A stretch of 64,000 nt of DNA from Halomonas shengliensis (GCF_900104135.1 NZ_FNIV01000001.1:372001-436000); one strand, 5' to 3'. Positions 8,308 through 16,642 are shown, counted from the first letter of the stretch. Notes: generated by a model not told the origin, from the letters alone. Numbers and translations are program-made.

Positions 8308-9075
8308 ATGCCGACACCCTCCAAACCCGATATCGCCGAGGACCTGGCGCGCGGCATCTTCGCCGGCGATCACGCCCCGGGCAGCTTCCTGCCCCGGGAG
8401 CTCGACCTCTGCGAGACCTACGGGGTCAGCCGCAGCACGGTGCGCAGCGCCCTGCAGCAGCTGGTCTCGGGGGGCATGGTGGTGCGCATCTCGGGGCAGG
8501 GCAGCCGGGTCCGCGAGCTGGCCGACTGGCACCTGCTGGATCCCCGGGTCAGCGACTGGATGGCCCGCTTCGCCCAGCCCAATGCGCGCATCCGCCGCGA
8601 CATCTTCGCCTTCCGGGTGGCGGTGGAGCCCTTCATGGCGCGCCTCGCCGCCCAGCACGCCACCGCCGCCGACCTGCTCGCCATCGAGACCGCCTGGGAG
8701 AGCATGATCCGCGCCCTGGAGGCCCCCGACCGGTGCCATGAGGGGCGCACCCATGACGAGCATGACGTGGCCTTCCACGAGGCGATCTTCGCCGCCACCC
8801 ACAACCTGATGTGGGCCCAGCTCAGCCACATGCTCAAGCCGGCCATCGGCCTGCTGGTGGAGACCTCCAACCATAGCGCCGCGGAGCTCAGCGACAGCAT
8901 GGAGCGCCACCGCCGGCTGATGGAGGCGATCCGCCTGCGCCAGCCGGAGCAGGCCGAGCGGGCGGCCCTCTCGGTGCTGGAACGCACCGGCCTCGACCTG
9001 GGCTTCGACAGCCTCTTCGACCATCCTCCGCCACGCCTGCGCCTGCCGGGCGTAGACGTTTCCGAACCGGGCTGA
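8308..9075 (+). CDS. FCD-domain GntR-family transcription regulator
   Basis: A 255-residue FadR-subfamily regulator. Residues about 8-75 form the winged helix-turn-helix (GSFLPRELDLCETYGVSRSTVRSALQQL, then a wing ending GSRV). Residues about 95-240 form the all-helical FCD ligand domain with its usual Asp/His metal or effector site, seen in EHDVAFHEAIFAATHN and ERHRRLMEAI. FCD regulators usually sense an organic or sugar acid and control its uptake genes. The gene precedes dctPQM by 72 bases on the same strand, so that operon is the likely target. A close paralog is at 61704-62468. Confidence 0.88.
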   Translation: MPTPSKPDIAEDLARGIFAGDHAPGSFLPRELDLCETYGVSRSTVRSALQQLVSGGMVVRISGQGSRVRELADWHLLDPRVSDWMARFAQPNARIRRDIFAFRVAVEPFMARLAAQHATAADLLAIETAWESMIRALEAPDRCHEGRTHDEHDVAFHEAIFAATHNLMWAQLSHMLKPAIGLLVETSNHSAAELSDSMERHRRLMEAIRLRQPEQAERAALSVLERTGLDLGFDSLFDHPPPRLRLPGVDVSEPG

Positions 9076-9146
9076 CCGGTTTGTCTCGTACCCGGTGTCA
9101 CGCACCGACAACAACAATCCTCATGCGCTGAAGAAGGAATCACACC

Positions 9147-10178
9147 ATGCAACAGACCACGCCACGCTCCCTTGCCCTCAAGGGCCTGACCGCCGCCGTC
9201 CTCGGCGCACTGGCCTTCTCCGCCCAGGCCGCCGAGTACGAGTGGACCTTCCAGACCTCCGAGACCGCCGGTGAGCCCCAGTTCGAGCTCAAGAAGGCGT
9301 GGGCCGAGAACGTCACCACCATGTCCGATGGCCGCATCGAGATCGAGATCCTGCCGGTCAACGCCGTGGTCCAGGCCAACCAGACCCTGGATGCCGTGCA
9401 GTCCGGCATCCTCCAGGGCCACCTCACCGACCCCAGCTACTTCTCCGGCCGCGACCCCGCCTTCGGCATGCTGGGCAACCTGGTGGGCGCCTGGGGCGAC
9501 CCGCTGGAGTTCCTCGAGTACATGAACCACGGCGGTGGCGAGGAACTCTACAACGAGCTGGTCAACCCCTACGGCGTGCAGTTGATCGGTGCCGCCGCCA
9601 CCGGCCTGGAGTCCTTCCCCTCCACGCGGCCGATCCGCACCGTGGAGGACCTCGAGGGCCTCAAGGTGCGCGCCCCCGAGGGCATGGTCTACAACATCTT
9701 CGAGAAGGCCGGTGCCGCCCCGGTGAACCTGCCGGGTTCGGAGGTCTACACCTCGCTGGAGAAGGGCGTGATCGACGCCGCCGACTACACGGTGTTCTCC
9801 ACCAACCACAGCCAGGGCCTGCACAGCTTCGCCAACTACCCCAACTATCCTGGCTTCCACTCGCTGCCCATGGTAGCCGTGTCGCTCAACAAGGAGATCT
9901 GGGACGGCCTGCCGGAGGACCTCAAGGCGATACTCGAGACCTCGGTGGACAAGCTCGCCTACGAGATGGTCTTCGAGCTCAAGAAGCTCGACCTCGAGGC
10001 CGTGGCCGAGGCGCGTCAGGACCCGGACATCGAGCTGATCGACATGGCCCCCGAGGAGCGCGCCAAGTTCCGCAACATCGCCAAGGAGGAGTGGGCCGCC
10101 TGGGCCGAGCGCAGCGAGATGAACCAGAAGATCTATGACTCCGTGGTCGCCTTCCTCCAGGCCCGCAACCTGATGTAA
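9147..10178 (+). CDS. dctP: TRAP transporter solute-binding protein (DctP family)
   Basis: A 343-residue periplasmic receptor that captures an organic acid for the DctQM membrane pair. Residues 1-28 form a signal peptide ending SAQA-AEYEW. The DctP signature region includes LEGLKVRAPEG, whose Arg pairs with the ligand carboxylate in this family, and LEKGVIDAADY. The start has a good AAGGA Shine-Dalgarno. The substrate cannot be read directly. The FCD regulator in front and the gluconate kinase convergent at the far end favour a sugar acid such as gluconate. A hairpin separates it from dctQ. Confidence 0.9.
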   Translation: MQQTTPRSLALKGLTAAVLGALAFSAQAAEYEWTFQTSETAGEPQFELKKAWAENVTTMSDGRIEIEILPVNAVVQANQTLDAVQSGILQGHLTDPSYFSGRDPAFGMLGNLVGAWGDPLEFLEYMNHGGGEELYNELVNPYGVQLIGAAATGLESFPSTRPIRTVEDLEGLKVRAPEGMVYNIFEKAGAAPVNLPGSEVYTSLEKGVIDAADYTVFSTNHSQGLHSFANYPNYPGFHSLPMVAVSLNKEIWDGLPEDLKAILETSVDKLAYEMVFELKKLDLEAVAEARQDPDIELIDMAPEERAKFRNIAKEEWAAWAERSEMNQKIYDSVVAFLQARNLM

Positions 10179-10202
10179 GCCGACCCCCACCCACCGCCAA
10201 GG

Positions 10203-10229
10203 CGCCGCCCGGGTCCGTCCCGGGCGGCG
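10203..10229 (+). terminator. intra-operon hairpin between dctP and dctQ
   Basis: An 11-bp perfect stem (10203-10213 with 10219-10229) with a 5-base loop sits 25 bases after dctP and 17 before dctQ. There is no real U-tract. Such a hairpin between receptor and membrane genes commonly stabilises the upstream message or attenuates readthrough, giving more receptor than permease; that role is inferred. Confidence 0.6.
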
Positions 10230-10246
10230 TTCGATCGAGACGCGCC

Positions 10247-10903
10247 ATGACCCATCCCCCCACCGACTCCCGAGATCACGACCCCGCCGAGGCCCACGAG
10301 CAGGTCGAGGCCCACGAGCAGGTCGAGGCCCACGAGCAGGTCGACGCACAGCGCCCCGAGCGCACCGCCCTCGACCGCCTGGTGGCCCGCGGCGCCCGCG
10401 GCGCCGCCTGGCTGGTGCTGGTCGCCATGGGCATCAGCGTGGTCGAGGTGTTCCTGCGCTACGGCTTCAACAACCCCACCTCCTGGGTCCACGAGAGCGT
10501 GGTCTTCCTGGTGGCGGTGAGCTTCGCCCTGGGCGGTCCCGCGGCCCTGGCCCGCAACGCCCATATCCGCGTGCGGGTGCTCTACGACAGCGCCGGCCCG
10601 CGGCTCAAGTGCTGGATGGACCGCTTCAACGACCTGGTGACCCTGGGCTTCTGCCTGGCGATGAGCTATGCCGCCTTCCACATGTTCTGGCGCGCCTCCC
10701 ACAACCCGCTGGGCGAGTGGCAGCTGGAGCGCTCCGGCACCTCCTGGAACCCGCCCTTCCCGGCGCTGGTGAAGGGGATGATCCTGTTCGCCCTGGCACT
10801 GATGACCCTGCAGGCGGCATTGCACCTGGTGCAGTCGCTTCGCGCCCGTCCCGCCGACCATGAGCCCGACGCTCATGAGTCCACCGACAGGGAGATCCGC
10901 TGA
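10247..10903 (+). CDS. dctQ: TRAP transporter small permease (DctQ family)
   Basis: A 218-residue small membrane subunit of the TRAP system with four predicted helices from about residue 48. It includes NNPTSWVHESVVFLVAVSFALGG, the typical second helix region. The N-terminus carries an unusual hydrophilic extension of about 40 residues with EAHEQV repeated three times, encoded by an 18-bp tandem repeat. The C-terminal tail is also acidic and His-rich. The stop overlaps the dctM start as TGATG, so the two permease subunits are coupled. Confidence 0.87.
   Translation: MTHPPTDSRDHDPAEAHEQVEAHEQVEAHEQVDAQRPERTALDRLVARGARGAAWLVLVAMGISVVEVFLRYGFNNPTSWVHESVVFLVAVSFALGGPAALARNAHIRVRVLYDSAGPRLKCWMDRFNDLVTLGFCLAMSYAAFHMFWRASHNPLGEWQLERSGTSWNPPFPALVKGMILFALALMTLQAALHLVQSLRARPADHEPDAHESTDREIR
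10289..10342 (+). repeat. three perfect 18-bp tandem repeats within dctQ
   Basis: The unit GAGGCCCACGAGCAGGTC occurs three times head to tail in frame, encoding EAHEQV each time. All three copies are identical at nucleotide level, which points to recent slippage expansion. The repeat lies in the cytoplasmic N-terminal extension of DctQ, so copy number changes would keep the frame. Confidence 0.95.
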
Positions 10904-12204
10904 TGGATATCGGGACGGCCACGATCCTGATGATCGCCGCCATCTTCGGCCTGCTGGTCACCGGCCTGCCGCTGGCCTTCATCACCGGCCTGGTGGCGAT
11001 GGTCTTCACCTTCGGCTGGTTCGGCGAGACGGCGCTGCCGCTGGTCACCAGCCGGGTGTTCAGCTTCATCACCGAGTATTCCCTGGTGGCGGTGCCGATG
11101 TTCGTGCTGATGGCCTCGCTGCTCGACCGCTCGGGCATCGCCAAGGACCTGTTCAACGCCATGCGGGTGTTCGCCGGGCGGCTGCCCGGGGGCGTGGCGG
11201 TGCAGACCATCGTGGTGGCCTTCTTCCTCGCCGCGCTGTCGGGGATCATCGGCGGCGAGATCGTGCTGCTGGGTATCCTGGCGCTGCCGCAGATGCTGCG
11301 CCTGGGCTATGACAAGCGCCTCTCCATCGGCGTGGTGTGCGCCGGCGGGGCGCTGGGCACCATGATGCCGCCGTCGATCGTGCTGATCATCTACGGCCTG
11401 ATCGCCAGCGTCTCCATCGCCGAGCTGTTCACCGCGGCGATCACCCCGGCGGTGATCCTGATGGGCTCCTACATCGCCTATGTGCTGGTGCGCTGCCTGA
11501 AGAACCCCGAGATGGGCCCGCCGCTCACCGCCGAGACCCAGGACAATCCCTTCGCCAGCAAGCTCGAGGCAGTCAAGGCGATCCTGCTGCCGGGGATGAT
11601 CGCCTTCCTGGTGCTGGGCACCATCTATGGCGGCATCGCCTCGGTCACCGAGGCGGCGGCCATGGGCGTGTTCGGGGTGATCCTGGCCATCGTCCTGCGC
11701 GGCGAGTTCAGCGTGGCGATGCTGCACCACAGCCTGGGCCAGACCCTCAACACCTGCGGCATGATCATCTGGATCGGCATCGGCGCCGCGGCCCTGGTAG
11801 GGGTCTACAACCTGATGGGCGGCAACCGCTTCGTCTCCGGCATGATCCTGGGCATGGAGGTGGCGCCGATCGTGATCATCCTGGTGATGATGGCGATCAT
11901 GCTGGTGCTGGGGCTGTTCCTGGACTGGATCGGCATCGCCATGCTGGCCCTGCCAATCTTCCTGCCCATCGTCACCCAGCTGGGCTACGACCCGATCTGG
12001 TTCGGCATCCTGTTTGCCGTGAACATGCAGGTCTCCTTCCTGTCGCCGCCGTTCGGTCCCGCCGCCTTCTACCTGAAGAGCGTGGCGCCACCGGAGATCA
12101 GCCTGAAGGATATCTACCTCTCGGTGCTGCCCTTCATGGCGATCCAGCTGCTGGTGCTGGCGGCCCTGCTGATCTGGCCGCAGCTGGCCATCTGGCCGCT
12201 GTAG
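10903..12204 (+). CDS. dctM: TRAP transporter large permease (DctM family)
   Basis: A 433-residue, very hydrophobic protein with about 12 membrane segments. It is the translocating subunit of the TRAP transporter, which uses a sodium or proton gradient. Family landmarks include SLVAVPMFVLMASLLDRSG near residues 65-83, GGALGTMMPPSIVLIIYG, and the C-terminal LFAVNMQVSFLSPPFGPAAFYLK. The start overlaps the dctQ stop. A hairpin with a T-tract on the minus strand separates it from the convergent gntK. Confidence 0.93.
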   Translation: MDIGTATILMIAAIFGLLVTGLPLAFITGLVAMVFTFGWFGETALPLVTSRVFSFITEYSLVAVPMFVLMASLLDRSGIAKDLFNAMRVFAGRLPGGVAVQTIVVAFFLAALSGIIGGEIVLLGILALPQMLRLGYDKRLSIGVVCAGGALGTMMPPSIVLIIYGLIASVSIAELFTAAITPAVILMGSYIAYVLVRCLKNPEMGPPLTAETQDNPFASKLEAVKAILLPGMIAFLVLGTIYGGIASVTEAAAMGVFGVILAIVLRGEFSVAMLHHSLGQTLNTCGMIIWIGIGAAALVGVYNLMGGNRFVSGMILGMEVAPIVIILVMMAIMLVLGLFLDWIGIAMLALPIFLPIVTQLGYDPIWFGILFAVNMQVSFLSPPFGPAAFYLKSVAPPEISLKDIYLSVLPFMAIQLLVLAALLIWPQLAIWPL

Positions 12205-12231
12205 AGGCGCTGTAAGGCACCACAAGGCGTG

Positions 12232-12260
12232 AAAAAAGGGAAGCCGAATGGCCTCCCTTT
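12232..12260 (-). terminator. terminator downstream of gntK, between convergent dctM and gntK
   Basis: An 11-bp stem with one mismatch (12235-12245 with 12250-12260) and a GAAT loop is followed on the minus strand by six T, a standard intrinsic terminator for gntK. On the plus strand it is followed by a weak pyrimidine-rich run and may also stop dctM transcripts. Confidence 0.8.
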
Positions 12261-12305
12261 CCCTTGCCTATTTTCTGCCCTTTGCTGGCTGTCGAAGGGC
12301 AGGAA

Positions 12306-12815
12306 TCAGGCGTCGAGTCTCTCGATGAAGCTCGCCACGATCTCGTCCGGTGAAAGGGCGATGTCGACCCGAAAGGCCTCGTCGTTTCCCGGCGGTTCCA
12401 GATCATGAAGCTGGCTGTCGAGCATGTGCTCTCCCTGGAAGAAGTGTCCCTGCCGGGCACGCAGCCGCGACAGCAGAAGCTCGCGGCTGCCGTGCAGGTA
12501 GAGGATCTTCAGCGCCGGCGCACCACCGCGCAGGGTATCGCGGTAGCGGCGCTTGAGGGCGGAACAGCCAATCACCAGCGAACGCCCCTGTCGCCGGTGG
12601 TCGCGGTAGAAGTCGGCCAGGGTGGCCAGCCACTCCTCGCGATCGCCGTCGTTGAGGGGTTCACCGCGTGACATCTTGGCGATGCTGGTGGGGCTGTGAT
12701 GGTCATCGGCATCGATGAAGTCGGCCGACATCGCCTCGGCGAGACGCCGGCCGATGAAGGATTTTCCCGACCCGGAAACACCCATGACCAGCACGAGTTG
12801 GGGGCTCGTCGACAT
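12306..12815 (-). CDS. gntK: gluconate kinase
   Basis: A 169-residue P-loop kinase that phosphorylates D-gluconate to 6-phosphogluconate for the Entner-Doudoroff or pentose phosphate route. The P-loop is GVSGSGKS at residues 12-19. The DADDHHSPTSIAKMSRGEPLNDGDR segment and GCSALKRRYRD are characteristic of GntK. Length is normal. It is convergent with dctM and supports gluconate or a related acid as the TRAP substrate. Confidence 0.94.
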   Translation of the reverse strand: MSTSPQLVLVMGVSGSGKSFIGRRLAEAMSADFIDADDHHSPTSIAKMSRGEPLNDGDREEWLATLADFYRDHRRQGRSLVIGCSALKRRYRDTLRGGAPALKILYLHGSRELLLSRLRARQGHFFQGEHMLDSQLHDLEPPGNDEAFRVDIALSPDEIVASFIERLDA

Positions 12816-13052
12816 CCTGGTATGGCTCTCGATGATGGCGCCTTTCGCGCGGATTTTTCAGGATGTTAATAGGGTAAAAGTCGCGTGCATGGGTGGCAAG
12901 GTTTTTCCGTCGCTTACCCGTCGGTGATGCGCCTGGAAAGGCGGTCGTGATCATGCCGTGACATCAGGCAGGCGTCAGGAAGGGAGTGATCCGTTATGCT
13001 GAAGGCAGACAACGGCCCGACAGGGATCGCCAGCAGACGGGAGAGCATGCAC

Positions 13053-14462
13053 ATGTCGACACTGACCTTTCTGGGTGCAGTGGGGGAAGTCACCGGGTCC
13101 CGCTACCTGCTCGAGGTGGACGGCGAGAATGGGCCCCACCGGCTGCTGCTGGAGTGTGGCCTGCACCAGGGCGGGGCGGACGCCGACCGCGCCAACGACA
13201 AGCCCTTCGGCAAGCTGGTGAAGGAGCTAGAGGCGGTGGTGCTCTCCCATGGCCACCTAGACCATTCGGGCCTGCTGCCCAAGCTGGTGCGCGAGGGCTA
13301 TCGTGGGCCCATCCACTGCACCCGCGGCACCCGCGACCTGCTGGAGATCATGCTCCAGGACGCGGCCTTCGTGATGGCCAAGGACATCGAGTGGGAGAAC
13401 AAGTGGCGCAGCCGCCACGACAAGCCGCTGGTGGAGCCGCTCTACGACCTCGACGACGTGGCGCAGACCCTCGCCCAGTGCGTCTCCCACCCCTATGGCC
13501 AGCCGGTCAACCTGCCCGGCGGCGTGACCCTGGTGTTCCGCGACGCCGGCCATATCCTCGGCTCGGCGATCGTCGAGCTAGGTGTGCCCTCCGGCGGCCA
13601 GGAGAAGCGCCTGGTGTTCTCCGGCGACCTGGGCAATCCCAGCTCGGTGCTGATGAAGGACCCCGAGAAGCTCTATGAGGCCGACCTGGTGCTGATGGAG
13701 AGCACCTACGGCGACCGCGACCATCGTCCCCTGGAGGAGACCCTGGAGGAGTTCGCCAGCGTGCTGGAGGAGGCCCACGCCGACGGCGGCAACGTGCTGA
13801 TCCCCGCGTTCGCGGTGGGGCGCAGCCAGGAGATCCTCTACCACCTCAGCGTGCTCTACCACGAGGGGCGCCTGCGCCAGCAGCTGGTGTTCCTCGATAG
13901 CCCCATGGCGATCAAAGTCACCGAGCTCTACCACCGGGCGCGCAAGGCGCTCGACCCCGACGACCTCAAGGTGCTCAACAAGGCCGCCAGCGGCGACCCC
14001 GGCCAGTACCTGCCGGTGCTGCGCATGACCCGCACCGTGGAGGAGTCCATGGCCATCAACCGCATCCACGGCGGGGCGATCATCATCGCCGGCGCCGGTA
14101 TGTGCAACGGTGGGCGCATCGTCCACCACTTCCGCTACAACCTCGAGAAACCCGCCACCCGGCTGGTGATCGTCGGCTTCCAGGCCGCCGGCACCATCGG
14201 CCGCCAGGTCGTCGACGGCGCCGAGCGCATCCGCGTGTTCGGCCACGACCTGGCGGTGAAGGCCAGGGTGCACACCATCGGCGGCTTCTCCGCCCATGCC
14301 GGCCAGAGCCAGCTGATCGGCTGGGCCGGGGCCTTCCGCAACCGCCCGCGCTTCTACCTGGTGCACGGCGAGCCCGAGACCCAGAAGGTGCTCCAGTCGG
14401 CCCTGGCCGAGAGCGAGATCGAGGCCGAGATTCCCGCCTACGGTGACCGCATCGAGCTCTGA
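13053..14462 (+). CDS. metallo-beta-lactamase/beta-CASP RNA-processing nuclease
   Basis: A 469-residue member of the CPSF73/Ysh1-type group of metallo-beta-lactamase RNA nucleases. The metal motif is SHGHLDHSG, followed by the His of DAGHILGSA and Asp of SGDLG. The beta-CASP part has IPAFAVGRSQE, the GAGMCNGG loop, GGFSAHAGQ and a terminal VHGE. The domain order matches the RNA-specific nucleases seen in many bacteria. An open frame begins at 12996, but the ATG at 13053 has the best-spaced GGGAGAG Shine-Dalgarno and starts right at the first strand of the fold. The RNA target is not known. Confidence 0.9.
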   Translation: MSTLTFLGAVGEVTGSRYLLEVDGENGPHRLLLECGLHQGGADADRANDKPFGKLVKELEAVVLSHGHLDHSGLLPKLVREGYRGPIHCTRGTRDLLEIMLQDAAFVMAKDIEWENKWRSRHDKPLVEPLYDLDDVAQTLAQCVSHPYGQPVNLPGGVTLVFRDAGHILGSAIVELGVPSGGQEKRLVFSGDLGNPSSVLMKDPEKLYEADLVLMESTYGDRDHRPLEETLEEFASVLEEAHADGGNVLIPAFAVGRSQEILYHLSVLYHEGRLRQQLVFLDSPMAIKVTELYHRARKALDPDDLKVLNKAASGDPGQYLPVLRMTRTVEESMAINRIHGGAIIIAGAGMCNGGRIVHHFRYNLEKPATRLVIVGFQAAGTIGRQVVDGAERIRVFGHDLAVKARVHTIGGFSAHAGQSQLIGWAGAFRNRPRFYLVHGEPETQKVLQSALAESEIEAEIPAYGDRIEL

Positions 14463-14543
14463 GCCACCGCGACAACCTGTCCTCTTGCCGTCACGCGGGC
14501 GCAGGCGCAGCGTGATGGCAACGATGGAGCGGAAGGGGTGAGC

Positions 14544-15051
14544 ATGATGGGCGTGAGCCAGGCACTGACGCGCCACCTGGTGGTGGGCATTCCCCTGCTG
14601 GCCGGCCAGCTCACGCGGCACTGGCTGATCAAGCGCCATGGCGCCGAGGGCTTCCGGAAGCGCTGGGCACCGCGCTTTCCGCCGCTCTCCACCCTGGGGG
14701 GTGCTGGGGATCGTTTTCGTGGCCATGGCACTCAAGGCCGATGCCCTGCTCGCGAGCCCCGGGCTGCTGCTGGAGATCGCCGTGCCGCTGCTGCTGCTGT
14801 ATGCCATCAACCTCCTGCTCAGCACCCTGATGGCCCGGGCCTAGCTATCGCGGGGTGACGGCATCGCCCTGGTCTACGGCACGGTGATGCGCAACCTCTC
14901 CATCGCCCTGGCGCTGGCGATGAACGCCTTCGGCGAGGCGGGCACCGATGCCGCCCTGCTGATCGCCCTGGCCTATATCATCCAGGTGCAGTCCGCGGCC
15001 TGGTACGTGAGGTTCACCGACCGGCTGTTCGGGCCGCCTGCGGCGGCATAG
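14544..15051 (+). pseudogene. remnant of a bile-acid/arsenite-type (SBF) symporter
   Basis: The region encodes a recognisable C-terminal half of an SBF-family (BASS/Acr3-like) membrane transporter, but is broken. The frame starting at 14544 matches up to LSTLG, then a run of six G (14695-14700 region) carries one base too many, and the match continues in the next frame as GVLGIVFVAMALKADALL. That frame meets a TAG at 14842-14844 and then continues as LVYGTVMRNLSIALALAMNAFG up to a TAG at 15049. Normal members have about 300 residues or more, so the 5' half is also missing. One frameshift, one stop and truncation make this a pseudogene; a sequencing error could explain only the frameshift. Confidence 0.75.
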
Positions 15052-15128
15052 GCCTGCCAGGACCGCTACGGTCGCCGACACGCGAGAGTCAACCTGCCCG
15101 TCGTGATGGCCCGCATGGGCCGGGTGAC

Positions 15129-15142
15129 TTGACCCATATCAA
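15129..15142 (+). promoter_or_regulatory. Anr/Fnr-type box upstream of the rhodanese operon
   Basis: The sequence TTGACCCATATCAA matches the Fnr/Anr consensus TTGAT-N4-ATCAA at 9 of 10 positions. It lies 89 bases before the rhodanese start. A possible -10 element, TATCCT at 15184-15189, would place the box near -60, a usual class I position. A near-identical box is at 56922-56935. The regulator is inferred from the motif only. Confidence 0.6.
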
Positions 15143-15230
15143 GGTGCGGCCAGATGCCCCATGGCAAAGCAGTCTGAGCGGACTATCCTTCAGTGACGTT
15201 TATTTTGTAATTAGCTTAGAGGTTTTTATT

Positions 15231-15821
15231 ATGAAAATGGCGTTGAAGGATCTTCTGGCCTCGACCGCCCTGGCGGCGCTGCTCGCGGCGGGCCCGGCCC
15301 TTGCCGAGGAGGCCGCGGCCTATCGCGAGACCCAACTGGGGCTCTACGTCAACGCCGCCGAGGCCTGGGAACTGATGCAGGAGAACGAGCGAGCGGTGCT
15401 CATCGACGTGCGCGACCCCGTCGAGATCAAGTTCACCGGCTTCGCCGAGCCCACCGATATCCATGTCCCCTGGGTGCTCGCCGACCGCGACAGCTTCGAC
15501 GCCGAGGCCAGGACCTGGCCGATGGTCAAGAACCCTGACTTCGCCGAGCAGATGCGCGCCGAACTTGAGGCGCTGGGCGTGGCCGAGGATGACCCGATCA
15601 TCGTGATGTGCCGCTCGGGCTCCACCCGCAGCGCTCCGGCCGCCGACGCCATCGCCGCGATGGGCTTCAGCGAGGTCTACTCCGTCACCGACGGCTTCGA
15701 GGGAGGCAAGCTCGAGGAGGGTGACTCCAAGGGCGTGCGCGCGGTGAACGGCTGGCGTAACTCCGGGCTGCCCTGGAGCTACGAGGTCGACCCCGACGTA
15801 GCCTGGCGCCCGGCGCAGTAA
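15231..15821 (+). CDS. periplasmic rhodanese-domain sulfurtransferase
   Basis: A 196-residue protein with a signal peptide (cleavage near ALA-EEAAA, about residue 25) and one rhodanese domain. The active loop is CRSGSTR with the catalytic Cys at 127, and LIDVRDPVEIKFTG is the standard early strand. It would carry or transfer sulfane sulfur in the periplasm. The start at 15231 gives the clean signal peptide; the in-frame upstream ATG at 15129 does not. The leader is strikingly AT-rich and holds an Anr/Fnr-type box. DsrE-like and DUF2892 genes follow closely, making a three-gene operon. Confidence 0.88.
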   Translation: MKMALKDLLASTALAALLAAGPALAEEAAAYRETQLGLYVNAAEAWELMQENERAVLIDVRDPVEIKFTGFAEPTDIHVPWVLADRDSFDAEARTWPMVKNPDFAEQMRAELEALGVAEDDPIIVMCRSGSTRSAPAADAIAAMGFSEVYSVTDGFEGGKLEEGDSKGVRAVNGWRNSGLPWSYEVDPDVAWRPAQ

Positions 15822-15869
15822 CGACGCTAACCCGGTTCCTTCACTACCCAATGACCGCGAGGTGGTTTC

Positions 15870-16358
15870 ATGAGCATCAAGACGACCCTGAGTGCGGCGC
15901 TCGCCGCCGGTACCCTCGCCTTCGGCGCCGCGGCCCTGGCCGACAGCCATGGCGGGGAGGCCGAGGAGGGCAAGGCGATGGGTGATAAGGCGCTGGTGAT
16001 CCTGACCAGCGACTCCCTGGAGACCCAGGGCATGGCGATGATCCTGGCCAACGCCATGCAGCAGCAGGGCACCGACCTGCAGCTGCTGCTCTGCGACCAG
16101 GCCGGTGACCTGGCGATGGAGGGCTACCAGAGCACCCAGCCGATCAACACCCCGCCGAGCAACCCCGCCGGCCAGGTTACCCCCGAGGGCATCATGCAGA
16201 TGCTGATGAACAAGGGGGCCCAGGTGGATGTCTGCGCCATCTACCTGCCCAACCGCGACTATGGTGAAGAGGTGCTGCGCGAGGGGGTGGGCATCGCCGC
16301 ACCGGGCCCGATCGCCGAGCTGATGCGTGACCCGTCCGTACCGGTCTTCAACTTCTGA
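15870..16358 (+). CDS. exported DsrE/DsrF-like protein
   Basis: A 162-residue protein with an N-terminal signal peptide (residues 1-24, AALADS) followed by a DsrE-like fold: LVILTSDSLETQGMAMILANAMQQQG and LQLLLCDQAG, with two Cys, one in LLLCD and one in VDVCAIYLP. Members of this family are sulfur carriers or relay proteins in sulfur oxidation; most are cytoplasmic, so secretion is notable. It sits 48 bases behind the periplasmic rhodanese and 23 before the DUF2892 gene, pointing to a shared periplasmic sulfur-transfer task. Confidence 0.75.
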   Translation: MSIKTTLSAALAAGTLAFGAAALADSHGGEAEEGKAMGDKALVILTSDSLETQGMAMILANAMQQQGTDLQLLLCDQAGDLAMEGYQSTQPINTPPSNPAGQVTPEGIMQMLMNKGAQVDVCAIYLPNRDYGEEVLREGVGIAAPGPIAELMRDPSVPVFNF

Positions 16359-16381
16359 GCAGATTCATCGAGGAGAGTGAC

Positions 16382-16573
16382 ATGACACGCAACGTGGGTG
16401 GCATCGACAAGGTCCTGCGCATCGCGGTCGGCATCCTGCTGATCGTGCTGGCACTGACCGGCACCATCGGCGCCTGGGGCTGGATCGGCGTCCTGCCGCT
16501 GGCCACCGGCCTGTTCAACTTCTGCCCGGCCTACAAGCTGCTGGGCATGAACACCTGCAAGCTGAAGAAGTAG
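16382..16573 (+). CDS. DUF2892 (YgaP membrane-domain type) small membrane protein
   Basis: This 63-residue protein has an Arg-rich start MTRNVGGIDKVLRI, two hydrophobic helices (about 14-30 and 33-49) and two Cys, in FNFCPAYKLLG and MNTCKLKK. This is the DUF2892 pattern found fused to rhodanese in YgaP. Here it is free-standing in an operon with a periplasmic rhodanese. The start has a GAGGAGAG-like Shine-Dalgarno. A strong terminator follows. Confidence 0.85.
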   Translation: MTRNVGGIDKVLRIAVGILLIVLALTGTIGAWGWIGVLPLATGLFNFCPAYKLLGMNTCKLKK

Positions 16574-16605
16574 CCATCGCCGGCCTGTGCCGGCGCTACC
16601 GGCAA

Positions 16606-16642
16606 GGCGCCCGCGGCCGCAAGGTCGCGGGCGCCTGTTTTT
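16606..16642 (+). terminator. intrinsic terminator of the rhodanese operon
   Basis: A 13-bp stem including one G-U pair (16606-16618 with 16623-16635) closes a GCAA tetraloop and is followed by TGTTTTTA. All parts of an intrinsic terminator are present. Confidence 0.92.

Noticed and set aside
12815..13053. GntR-type operator (ATGTTA half-sites) near 12863-12880 before gntK
   Set aside because: Only one half-site matches; the second is too diverged and the spacing is wrong.
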